A stretch of DNA of 62,000 nucleotides, from contig NC_088307.1 in assembly GCF_032854445.1 (NCBI RefSeq), positions 23,199,953-23,261,952 of the forward strand. Direction: 5' to 3'. Both the position numbers and the translations under genes were made by a program. Positions 49,701 through 61,730 of this stretch are shown piece after piece. The notes beneath the pieces are model-generated. The model saw nothing but the letters and a program-made list of their open reading frames with translations. It was not told the origin of the DNA and made no database searches. Source of the DNA: Liolophura sinensis. Taxonomy: Eukaryota > Mollusca > Polyplacophora > Chitonida > Chitonidae. Position 1 is the first letter of the stretch, and each line of letters opens with the position of its first letter.

Positions 49701-52544
49701 ATCACATGAAGAAATCGTGTGTTACGTTATATGCACATCCTCCCTGATGCCTTTTGGCTTCACTCTTGATTTCACAATGTAAGTTTTGAGTACTGTATAT
49801 CACATGAAGAAATCGTGTGTTACATCATATGCACATCCTCCCTGATGCCTTTTGGCCTCACTCTTGATTTCACGATGTAAGTTGTGAGTACTGTATATCA
49901 CATGAAGAAATCGTGTGTTACATCATATGCACATCCTCCCTGATGCCTTTTGGCCTCACTCTTGATTTCACGATGTAAGCTGTGAATACTGTATATCACA
50001 TGAAGAAATCGTGTGTTACATCATATGCACAGCCTCCCTGATGCCTTTTGGCCTCACTCTTGATTTCACGATGTAAGTTGTGAATACTGTATATCACATG
50101 AAGAAATCGTGTGTTACATCATATGCACATCCTCCCTGATGCCTTTTGGCCTCACTCTTGATTTCGCGATGTAAGTTGTGATTACTGTATATCACAGGAA
50201 GAAATCGTGTGTTACATCATATGCACATTCTCCCTGATGCCTTTTGGCCTCACTCTTGATTTCACGATGTAAGTTGTGAGTACTGTATATCACATGAAGA
50301 AATCGTGTGTTACATCATATGCACAGCCTCCCTGATGCCTTTTGGCCTCACTCTTGATTTCGCGATGTAAGCTGTGAGTACTGTATATCACATGAAGAAA
50401 TCGTGTGTTACATCATATGCACATTCTCCCTGATGCCTTTTGGTCTCACTCTTGATTTCACGATGTAAGTTGTGAATACTGTATATCACATGAAGAAATC
50501 GTGTGTTACATCATATGCACATCCTCCCTGATGCCTTTTGGCCTCACTCTTGATTTCGCGATGTAAGTTGTGAATACTGTATATCACATGAAGAAATCGT
50601 GTGTTACATCATATGCACATCCTCCCTGATGCCTTTTGGCCTCACTCTTGATTTCGCGATGTAAGTTGTGATTACTGTATATCACATGAAGAAATCGTGT
50701 GTTACATCATATGCACATTCTCCCTGATGCCTTTTGGCCTCACTCTTGATTTCACGATGTAAGTTGTGAGTACTGTATATCACATGAAGAAATCGTGTGT
50801 TACATCATATGCACAGCCTCCCTGATGCCTTTTGGCCTCACTCTTGATTTCGCGATGTAAGCTGTGAGTACTGTATATCACATGAAGAAATCGTGTGTTA
50901 CATCATATGCACATTCTCCCTGATGCCTTTTGGTCTCACTCTTGATTTCACGATGTAAGTTGTGAATACTGTATATCACATGAAGAAATCGTGTGTTACA
51001 TCATATGCACATCCTCCCTGATGCCTTTTGGCCTCACTCTTGATTTCGCGATGTAAGTTGTGAATACTGTATATCACATGAAGAAATCGTGTGTTACATC
51101 ATATGCACATCCTCCCTGATGCCTTTTGGCCTCACTCTTGATTTCACGATGTAAGGTGTGAGTACTGTGTCTTACATGAAGAAATCGTGTGTTATATCAT
51201 ATGCACATCCTCCCTGATGCCTGTTGGCCTCACTCTTGATTTCACGATGTAAGCTGTGAGTACTGTGTATCACATGAAGAAATCGTGTGTTACATCATAT
51301 GCACACCCTCCCTGATGCCTGTTGGCCTCACTCTTGATTTCACGATGTAAGTTGTGAGTACTGTATATCACATGAAGAAATCGTGTGTTACATCATATGC
51401 ACATCCTCCCTGATGCCTTTTGGCCTCACTCTTGATTTCACGATGTAAGTTGTGAGTACTGTGTATTACATGAAGAAATCGTGTGTTATATCATATGCAC
51501 ATTATCCCTGGTGCCTTTTGGCCTCACTCTTGATTTCACGATGTAAGTTGTGAGTACTGTATATCACATGAAGAAATCGTGTGTTACATCATATGCACAT
51601 CCTCCCTGATGCCTTTTGGCCTCACTCTTGATTTCACAATGTAAGTTGTGAATACTGTATATCACATGAAGAAATCGTGTGTTACAACATATGCACAGCC
51701 TCCCTGATGCCTTTTGGCCTCACTCTTGATTTCACGATGTAAGTTGTGAGTACTGTATATCACATGAAGAAATCGTGTGTTACATCATATGCACATCCTC
51801 CCTGATGCCTTTTGGCCTCACTCTTGATTTCACGATGTAAGCTGTGAGTACTGTATATCACATGAAGAAATCATGTGTTACATCATATGCACAGCCTCCC
51901 TGATGCCTTTTGGTCTCACTCTTGATTTTACGATGTACGTTGTGAATACTGTATATCACATGAAGAAATCATGTGTTACATCATATGCACATCCTCCCTG
52001 ATGCCTTTTGGCCTCACTCTTGATTTCACGATGTAAGTTGTGAGTACTGTATATCACATGAAGAAATCATGTGTTACATCATATGCACAGCCTCCCTGAT
52101 GCCTTTTGGTCTCACTCTTGATTTCACGATGTACGTTGTGAGTACTGTATATCACATGAAGAAATCATGTGTTACATCATATGCACAGCCTCCCTGATGC
52201 CTTTTGGTCTCACTCTTGATTTCACGATGTAAGTTGTGAATACTATATATCACATGAAGAAATCGTGTGTTACATCATATGCACTGCCTCCCTGGTGCCT
52301 TTTGGTCTCACTCTTGATTTCGCGATGTAAGTTGTGAACACTGTATATCACTATGAAGAAATCGTGTGTTACACCATATGCACATCCTCCCTGATGCTTT
52401 TTGGTCTCACTCTTGATTTCACGATGTAAGTTGTGAATACTGTATATCACATGAAGAAATTGTGTGTTACATCATATGCACAGCCTCCCTGATGCCTTTT
52501 GGTCTCACTCTTGATTTCGCAATGTAAGTTGTGAGTACTGTATA
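46764..52544 (+). repeat. satellite higher-order block A2
   Basis: It is nearly identical in variant order to A1, including TTTCAAGATG (about 47333), CCTTCCTGG, the run of GTATTACACC monomers, the CACAGGAAGAAAT monomer and the GTACGTTGTG monomers at the end. It is about 300 bases (three monomers) longer than A1. Confidence 0.85.
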
Positions 52545-55500
52545 TCACATGAAGAAATCGTGTGTAACATCATATGCACATCCTCCCTGATGCCTTTTGG
52601 CTTCACGCTTGATTTCACGATGTAAGCTGTGAGTACTGTATATCACATGAAGAAATTGTGTTACATCATATGCACATCCTCCCTGATGCCTTTTGGCTTC
52701 ACTCTTGATTTCACGATGTAAGCTGTGAGTACTGTATATCACATGAAGAAATTGTGTGTTACATCATATGCACAGCCTCCCTGATGCCTTTTGGCTTCAC
52801 TCTTGATTTCGCGATGTAAGCTGTGAATACTGTATATCACATGAAAAATCATGTGTTACATCATATGCACAGCCTCCCCGGGTGCCTTTGGTCTCACTCT
52901 TGATTTCACGATGTAAGTTGTGAACACTGTATATCACTATGAAGAAATCGTGTGTTACATCATATGCACATCCTCCTTGATGCCTTTTGGCCTCACTCTT
53001 GATTTTACGATGTAAGTTGTGAGTACTGTATATCACATGAAGAAATCGTGTGTTACATCATGTGCACATCCTCCCTGATGCCTTTTGGCCTCACTCTGGA
53101 TTTCACGATGTAAGTTGTGAGTACTGTATATCACATGAAGAAATCGTGTGTTACACAATGTGCACAGCCTCCCTGATGCCTTTTGGCCTCACTCTTGATT
53201 TCGCGATGTAAGTTGTGAGTACTGTATATCACATGAAGAAATCGTGTGTTACATCATATGCACAGCCTCCCTGATGCCTTTTGGCTTCACTCTTGATTTC
53301 ACGATGTAAGTTGTGAGTACTGTATATCACATGAAGAAATCGTGTGTTACATCATATGCACATTCTCCCTGATGCCTTTTGGCTTCACTCTTGATTTCGC
53401 GATGTAAGTTGTGAGTACTGTATATCACATGAAGAAATCGTGTGTTACATCATGTGCACAGCCTCCCTGGTGCCTTTTGGCCTCACTCTTGATTTCACGA
53501 TGTAAGTTGTGAGTACTGTATATCACTATGAAGAAATCATGTGTTACATCATATGCACATTCTCCCTGGTGCCTTTTGGTCTCACTCTTGATTTCACGAT
53601 GTAAGTTGTGAATACTGTATATCACATGAAGAAATTGTGTGTTACATCATATGCACAGCCTCCCTGATGCCTGTTGGCCTCACTCTTGATTTCGCGATGT
53701 AAGTTGTGAACACTGTATATCACATGAAGAAATTGTGTGTTACATCATATGCACATCCTCCCTGGTGCCTTTTGGTCTCCCTCTTGATTTCATGATGTAA
53801 GTTGTGAATACTGTATATCACATGAAGAAATCGTGTGTTACATCATATGCACATCCTCCTTGGTGCCTTTTGGCCTCACTCTTGATTTCACAATGTAAGT
53901 TGTGAGTACTGTATATCACATGAAGAAATCGTGTGTTACACAATATGCACATCCTCCCTGATGCCTTTTGGCTTCACTCTTGATTTCATGATGTAAGTTG
54001 TGAATACTGTATATCACATGAAGAAATCGTGTGTTACATCATATGCACATCCTCCCTGGTGCCTTTTGGCCTCACTCTTGATTTCATGATGTAAGTTGTG
54101 AATACTGTATATCACATGAAGAAATCGTGTGTTACATCATATGCACATCCTCCCTGGTGCCTTTTGGCCCCACTCTTGATTTCATGATGTAAGTTGTGAA
54201 TACTGTATATCACACGAAGAAATCGTGTGTTACATCATATGCACATCCTCCTTGATGCCTTTTGGCCTCACTCTTGATTTCATGATGTAAGTTGTGAGTA
54301 CTGTATATCACATGAAGAAATCGTGTGTTACATCATATGCACAGCCTCCCTGATGCCTTTTGGCCTCACTCTTGATTTCACGATTTAAGCTGTGAGTACT
54401 GTATATCACATGAAGAAATCGTGTGTTACATCATATGCACATCCTCCCTGATGCCTTTTGGCCTCACTCTTGATTTCACGATGTAAGTTGTGAGTACTGT
54501 GTATCACATGAAGAAATCGTGTGTTACATCATATGCACAGCCTCCCTGATGCCTTTTGGCCTCACTCTTGATTTCACGATGTAAGTTGTGAGTACTGTAT
54601 ATCACATGAAGAAATCGTGTGTTACATCATATGCACATCCTCCCTGATGCCTTTTGGCCTCACTCTTGATTTCACGATGTAAGTTGTGAATACTGTATAT
54701 CACATGAAGAAATCGTGTGTTACATCATATGCACATCCTCCCTGGTGCCTTTTGGCCTCACTCTGGATTTCACGATGTAAGTTGTGAGTACTGTATATCA
54801 CATGAAGAAATCATGTGTTACATCATATGCACATCCTCCCTGGTGCCTTTTGGCCTCACTCTTGATTTCACGATGTAAGTTGTGAGTACTGTATATCACA
54901 TGAAGAAATCGTGTGTTAAATCATATGCACATCCTCCCTGGTGCCTTTTGGCCTCACTCTTGATTTCACGATGTAAGTAGTGAGTACTGTATATCACATG
55001 AAGAAATCGTGTGTTACATCATATGCACATTCTCCCTGGTGCCTTTTGGCTTCATTCTTGATTTCACGATGTAAGCTGTGAATACTGTATATCACATGAA
55101 GAAATCGTGTGTTACATCATATGCACAGCCTCCCTGGTGCCTTTTGGCCTCACTCTTGATTTCACGATGTAAGTTGTGAGTACTGTATATCACATGAAGA
55201 AATCGTGTGTTACATCATATGCACATCCTCCCTGATGCCTTTTGGCCTCACTCTTGATTTCGCGATGTAAGTTGTGATTACTGTATATCACATGAAGAAA
55301 TCGTGTGTTACATCATATGCACATTCTCCCTGATGCCTTTTGGCCTCACTCTTGATTTCACGATGTATGTTGTGAGTACTGTATATCACATGAAGAAATC
55401 GTGTGTTACATCATATGCACAGCCTCCCTGATGCCTTTTGGCCTCACTCTTGATTTCGCGATGTACGTTGTGAATACTGTATATCACATGAAGAAATCGT

Positions 55501-58500
55501 GTGTTACATCATATGCACATTCTCCCTGATGCCTTTTGGCCTCACTCTTGATTTCACGATGTAAGTTGTGAATACTGTATATCACATGAAGAAATCGTGT
55601 GTTACATCATATGCACATCCTCCCTGATGCCTTTTGGCCTCACTCTTGATTTGACGATGTAAGTTGTGAGTACTGTTTATCACATGAAGAAATCATGTGT
55701 TACATCATATGCACAGCCTCCCTGATGCCTTTTGGTCTCACTCTTGATTTCACGATGTACGTTGTGAGTACTGTATATCACATGAAGAAATCATGTGTTA
55801 CATCATATGCACAGCCTCCCTGATGCCTTTTGGTCTCATTCTTGATTTCACGATGTAAGTTGTGAATACTGTATATCACATGAAGAAATCGTTTGTTACA
55901 TCATATGCACATCCTCCCTGATGCCTTTTGGCCTCACTCTTGATTTCACGATGTAAGTTGTGAGTACTGTGTATCACATGAAGAAATCGTGTGTTACATC
56001 ATATGCACAGCCTCCCTGATGCCTTTTGGCCTCACTCTTGATTTCACGATGTAAGTTGTGAGTACTGTATATCACATGAAGAAATCGTGTGTTACATCAT
56101 ATGCACATCCTCCCTGATGCCTTTTGGCCTCACTCTTGATTTCACGATGTAAGTTGTGAATACTGTATATCACATGAAGAAATCGTGTGTTACATCATAT
56201 GCACATCCTCCCTGGTGCCTTTTGGCCTCACTCTGGATTTCACGATGTAAGTTGTGAGTACTGTATATCACATGAAGAAATCATGTGTTACATCATATGC
56301 ACATCCTCCCTGGTGCCTTTTGGCCTCACTCTTGATTTCACGATGTAAGTTGTGAGTACTGTATATCACATGAAGAAATCGTGTGTTAAATCATATGCAC
56401 ATCCTCCCTGGTGCCTTTTGGCCTCACTCTTGATTTCACGATGTAAGTAGTGAGTACTGTATATCACATGAAGAAATCGTGTGTTACATCATATGCACAT
56501 TCTCCCTGGTGCCTTTTGGCTTCATTCTTGATTTCACGATGTAAGCTGTGAATACTGTATATCACATGAAGAAATCGTGTGTTACATCATATGCACAGCC
56601 TCCCTGGTGCCTTTTGGCCTCACTCTTGATTTCACGATGTAAGTTGTGAGTACTGTATATCACATGAAGAAATCGTGTGTTACATCATATGCACATCCTC
56701 CCTGATGCCTTTTGGCCTCACTCTTGATTTCGCGATGTAAGTTGTGATTACTGTATATCACATGAAGAAATCGTGTGTTACATCATATGCACATTCTCCC
56801 TGATGCCTTTTGGCCTCACTCTTGATTTCACGATGTATGTTGTGAGTACTGTATATCACATGAAGAAATCGTGTGTTACATCATATGCACAGCCTCCCTG
56901 ATGCCTTTTGGCCTCACTCTTGATTTCGCGATGTACGTTGTGAATACTGTATATCACATGAAGAAATCGTGTGTTACATCATATGCACATCCTCCTTGAT
57001 GCCTTTTGGCCTCACTCTTGATTTCACGATGTAAGTTGTGAATACTGTATATCACATGAAGAAATCGTGTGTTACATCATATGCACATTCTCCCTGATGC
57101 CTTTTGGCCTCACTCTTGATTTCACGATGTAAGTTGTGAATACTGTATATCACATGAAGAAATCGTGTGTTACATCATATGCACATCCTCCCTGATGCCT
57201 TTTGGCCTCACTCTTGATTTCGCGATGTAAGCTGTGAGTACTGTATATCACATGAAGAAATCGTGTGTTACATCATATGCACATTCTCCCTGATGCCTTT
57301 TGGTCTCACTCTTGATTTCACGATGTAAGTTGTGAATACTGTATATCACATGAAGAAATCGTGTGTTACATCATATGCACATCCTCCCTGATGCCTTTTG
57401 GCCTCACTCTTGATTTCGCGATGTAAGTTGTGAATACTGTATATCACATGAAGAAATCGTGTGTTACATCATATGCACATCCTCCCTGATGCCTTTTGGC
57501 CTCACTCTTGATTTCACGATGTAAGGTGTGAGTACTGTGTATTACATGAAGAAATCGTGTGTTATATCATATGCACATCCTCCCTGATGCCTGTTGGCCT
57601 CACTCTTGATTTCACGATGTAAGCTGTGAGTACTGTGTATCACATGAAGAAATCGTGTGTTACATCATATGCACATCCTCCCTGATGCCTGTTGGCCTCA
57701 CTCTTGATTTCACGATGTAAGTTGTGAGTACTGTATATCACATGAAGAAATCGTGTGTTACATCATATGCACATCCTCCCTGATGCCTTTTGGCCTCACT
57801 CTTGATTTCACGATGTAAGTTGTGAGTACTGTGTATTACATGAAGAAATCGTGTGTTATATCATATGCACATTATCCCTGGTGCCTTTTGGCCTCACTGT
57901 TGATTTCACGATGTAAGTTGTGAGTACTGTATATCACATGAAGAAATCGTGTGTTACATCATATGCACATCCTCCCTGATGCCTTTTGGCCTCACTCTTG
58001 ATTTCACAATGTAAGCTGTGAATACTGTATATCACATGAAGAAATCGTGTGTTACAACATATGCACAGCCTCCCTGATGCCTTTTGGCCTCACTCTTGAT
58101 TTCACGATGTAAGTTGTGAGTACTGTATATCACATGAAGAAATCGTGTGTTACATCATATGCACATCCTCCCTGATGCCTTTTGGCCTCACTCTTGATTT
58201 CACGATGTAAGCTGTGAGTACTGTATATCACATGAAGAAATCATGTGTTACATCATATGCACAGACTCCCTGATGCCTTTTGGTCTCACTCTTGATTTCA
58301 CGATGTACGTTGTGAATACTGTATATCACATGAAGAAATCATGTGTTACATCATATGCACATCCTCCCTGATGCCTTTTGGCCTCACTCTTGATTTCACG
58401 ATGTAAGTTGTGAGTACTGTATATCACATGAAGAAATCATGTGTTACATCATATGCACAGCCTCCCTGATGCCTTTTGGTCTCACTCTTGATTTCACGAT

Positions 58501-58914
58501 GTACGTTGTGAGTACTGTGTATCACATGAAGAAATCATGTGTTACATCATATGCACAGCCTCCCTGATGCCTTTTGGTCTCACTCTTGATTTCACGATGT
58601 AAGTTGTGAATACTATATATCACATGAAGAAATCGTGTGTTACATCATATGCACAGCCTCCCTGGTGCCTTTTGGTCTCACTCTTGATTTCGCGATGTAA
58701 GTTGTGAACACTGTATATCACTATGAAGAAATCGTGTGTTACACCATATGCACATCCTCCCTGATGCCTTTTGGTCTCACTCTTGATTTCACGATGTAAG
58801 TTGTGAATACTGTATATCACATGAAGAAATTGTGTGTTACATCATATGCACAGCCTCCCTGATGCCTTTTGGTCTCACTCTTGATTTCGCAATGTAAGTT
58901 GTGAGTACTGTATA
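52545..58914 (+). repeat. satellite higher-order block B2
   Basis: It begins like B1 (same marker pair, CACTCTGGATT, GCCCCACTC near 54170) but is expanded. The stretch from about 54490 recurs at about 55960, a 1470-base (15-monomer) duplication. Its last 1.4 kb follows the order of the end of the A blocks, so it is a mosaic. Confidence 0.8.
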
Positions 58915-61173
58915 TCACATGAAGAAATCGTGTGTAACATCATATGCACATCCTCCCTGATGCCTTTTGGCTTCACTCTTGATTTCACGATGTAAGCTGT
59001 GAGTACTGTATATCACATGAAGAAATTGTGTTACATCATATGCACATCCTCCCTGATGCCTTTTGACTTCACTCTTGATTTCACGATGTAAGCTGTGAGT
59101 ACTGTATATCACATGAAGAAATTGTGTGTTACATCATATGCACATCCTCCCTGATGCCTTTTGGCTTCACTCTTGATTTCGCGATGTAAGCTGTGAATAC
59201 TGTATATCACATGAAAAATCATGTGGTACATCATATGCACAGCCTCCCCGGGTGCCTTTGGTCTCACTCTTGATTTCACGATGTAAGTTGTGAACACTGT
59301 ATATCACTATGAAGAAATCGTGTGTTACATCATATGCACATCCTCCCTGATGCCTTTTGGCCTCACTCTTGATTTTACGATGTAAGTTGTGAGTACTGTA
59401 TATCACATGAAGAAATCGTGTGTTACATCATGTGCACATCCTCCCTGATGCCTTTTGGCCTCACTCTGGATTTTACGATGTAAGTTGTGAGTACTGTATA
59501 TCACATGAAGAAATCGTGTGTTACACAATGTGCACAGCCTCCCTGATGCCTTTTGGCCTCACTCTTGATTTCGCGATGTAAGTTGTGAGTACTGTATATC
59601 ACATGAAGAAATTGTGTGTTACATCATATGCACAGCCTCCCTGATGCCTTTTGGCTTCACTCTTGATTTCACGATGTAAGTTGTGAGTACTGTATATCAC
59701 ATGAAGAAATCGTGTGTTACATCATATGCACATCCTCCCTGATGCCTTTTGGCTTCACTCTTGATTTCGCGATGTAAGTTGTGAGTACTGTATATCACAT
59801 GAAGAAATCGTGTGTTACATCATGTGCACAGCCTCCCTGGCGCCTTTTGGCCTCACTCTTGATTTCACGATGTAAGTTGTGAGTACTGTATATCACTATG
59901 AAGAAATCATGTGTTACATCATATGCACATTCTCCCTGGTGCCTTTTGGTCTCACTCTTGATTTCACGATGTAAGTTGTGAATACTGTATATCACATGAA
60001 GAAATTGTGTGTTACATCATATGCACAGCCTCCCTGATGCCTGTTGGCCTCACTCTTGATTTCGCGATGTAAGTTGTGAACACTGTATATCACATGAAGA
60101 AATTGTGTGTTACATCATATGCACATTCTCCCTGGTGCCTTTTGGTCTCACTCTTGATTTCATGATGTAAGTTGTGAATACTGTATATCACATGAAGAAA
60201 TCGTGTGTTACATCATATGCACATCCTCCCTGGTGCCTTTTGGCCTCACTCTTGATTTCACGATGTAAGTTGTGAGTACTGTATATCACATGAAGAAATC
60301 GTGTGTTACACAATATGCACATCCTCCCTGATGCCTTTTGGCTTCACTCTTGATTTCATGATGTAAGTTGTGAATACTGTATATCACATGAAGAAATCGT
60401 GTGTTACATCATATGCACATCCTCCCTGATGCCTTTTGGCCTCACTCTTGATTTCACGATGTAAGTTGTGAGTACTGTATATCACATGAAGAAATCGTGT
60501 GTTACATCATATGCACATCCTCCCTGATGCCTTTTGGCCTCACTCTTGATTTCACGATGTAAGTTGTGAATACTGTATATCACATGAAGAAATCGTGTGT
60601 TACATCATATGCACATCCTCCCTGGTGCCTTTTGGCCTCACTCTGGATTTCACGATGTAAGTTGTGAGTACTGTATATCACATGAAGAAATCATGTGTTA
60701 CATCATATGCACATCCTCCCTGGTGCCTTTTGGCCTCACTCTTGATTTCACGATGTAAGTTGTGAGTACTGTATATCACTATGAAGAAATCGTGTGTTAC
60801 ATCATATGCACATCCTCCCTGATGCCTTTTGGCCTCACTCTTGATTTCACGATGTAAGTTGTGAATACTGTATATCACTATGAAGAAATCGTGTGTTACA
60901 TCATATGCACATCCTCCCTGGTGCCTTTTGGCCTCACTCTTGATTTCAAGATGTAAGTTGTGAGTACTGTATATCACATGAAGAAATCGTGTGTTACATC
61001 ATATGCACATCCTCCCTGATGCCTTTTGGCCTCACTCTTGATTTCACGATTTAAGCTGTGAGTACTGTATATCACATGAAGAAATCGTGTGTTACATCAT
61101 ATGCACATCCTCCCTGGTGCCTTTTGGCCTCACTCTTGATTTCATGATGTAAGCTGTGAGTACTGTATATCAC
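58915..61173 (+). repeat. satellite higher-order block B3, truncated
   Basis: It starts with the B marker pair and the CACTCTGGATTTTACG monomer, then three adjacent 99-bp monomers near 60678-60977, and ends at the array edge. Confidence 0.8.
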
Positions 61174-61362
61174 CAAAAGTTTGGTTCTATAAAAATACAC
61201 TTTCAGAAGCCATAAAATGATACCTTTGATGTCAATTAACATTTAAGTTTTTCCAATAAGAAATTGATTGAACTTTCACAAAGAACTCTTAAGGTCGATG
61301 AATCAGTCAAAATTAAAGAAAGTGTGTCATCTGAAAAATGCTGTATTTTAGGTGAAATACAT
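61174..61362 (-). repeat. interspersed repeat family D, copy d, abutting the satellite
   Basis: CAAAAGTTTGGTTCTATAAA, ACACTTTCAGAAGCC, GATGTCAATTAACATTTAAG and ATGCTGTATTTTAGGTGAAA are, as reverse complement, the landmarks of copy b in the same order. The match extends a few bases into the last satellite monomer (TACTGTATATCAC). Confidence 0.65.
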
Positions 61363-61420
61363 AAAGTAAACACTTCAAGAGTGAAATATAATTAGCAGCT
61401 TTTTATTGATTCTACACCTT

Positions 61421-61730
61421 TCTGCATGGTCCGGCCCCGCTTTGGGAGCAGTAGATCCAGGGTCAATCCTGGATTGAGTCACACCTAAGACCTTAAAAGA
61501 GGCGTTCAGCATGAAGGGGACAGTGTAACAACTGGTTGACCCGTATCAGTATAATGGCTTGGGCGGGGCCGCTTACTTGCCTTCGGTATGGCGTCTCAGT
61601 GAAGAAGCACTAGATAAAAGAGGCATGGAAATCCGTCCTGCAACAAGGAGGCACATTACATGCACCCTAAGGATGACTGAAAAGTTGTTAAGTACGACGT
61701 TAAACCCCAAGCACTCACTCACTCACCTTT
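61421..61730 (+). mobile_element. SINE family B copy in intron 20
   Basis: It carries the B-box region (GTAGATCCAGGGTCAATCC), the body (CAACTGGTTGACCCGTATCA, GGCGTCTCAGTGAAGAAGCA) and the ACGTTAAACCCCAAGCACTC end with (ACTC)n. It aligns with the reverse of 15361-15700. Confidence 0.88.

Larger units (their letters stand above)
35562..61173 (+). repeat. giant satellite array, about 98-bp monomer, roughly 260 copies, in FKBP15 intron 20
   Basis: The consensus monomer in order contains GTAAGTTGTGAATACTGTAT, ATCACATGAAGAAATCGTGT, GTTACATCATATGCACATCC, TCCCTGATGCCTTTTGGCCT and CACTCTTGATTTCACGAT, 98 bases in total. Most monomers differ from it by only a few transitions at recurring sites (CAC/CGC/CAT before GAT, GTTGTG/GCTGTG, GAATAC/GAGTAC, CATCC/CAGCC/CATTC, TGATG/TGGTG, GCCT/GCTT/GTCT). 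Length variants are 99 bp (CACTATGAAG), 96 bp (AAATTGTGTTAC) and one with CATGAAAAATCATG. The array breaks off within a monomer at the right edge. It contains a 200-N gap. Confidence 0.98.

Noticed and set aside
36544-60977. Many minus-strand reading frames repeating HREIKSEAKRHQGG
   Set aside because: They are translations of the 98-99-bp satellite; they start and stop with monomer length changes and show no gene structure.
35562-61173. CRISPR-like array
   Set aside because: Units are contiguous near-identical monomers without conserved repeat and unique spacer alternation, and the genome is animal.
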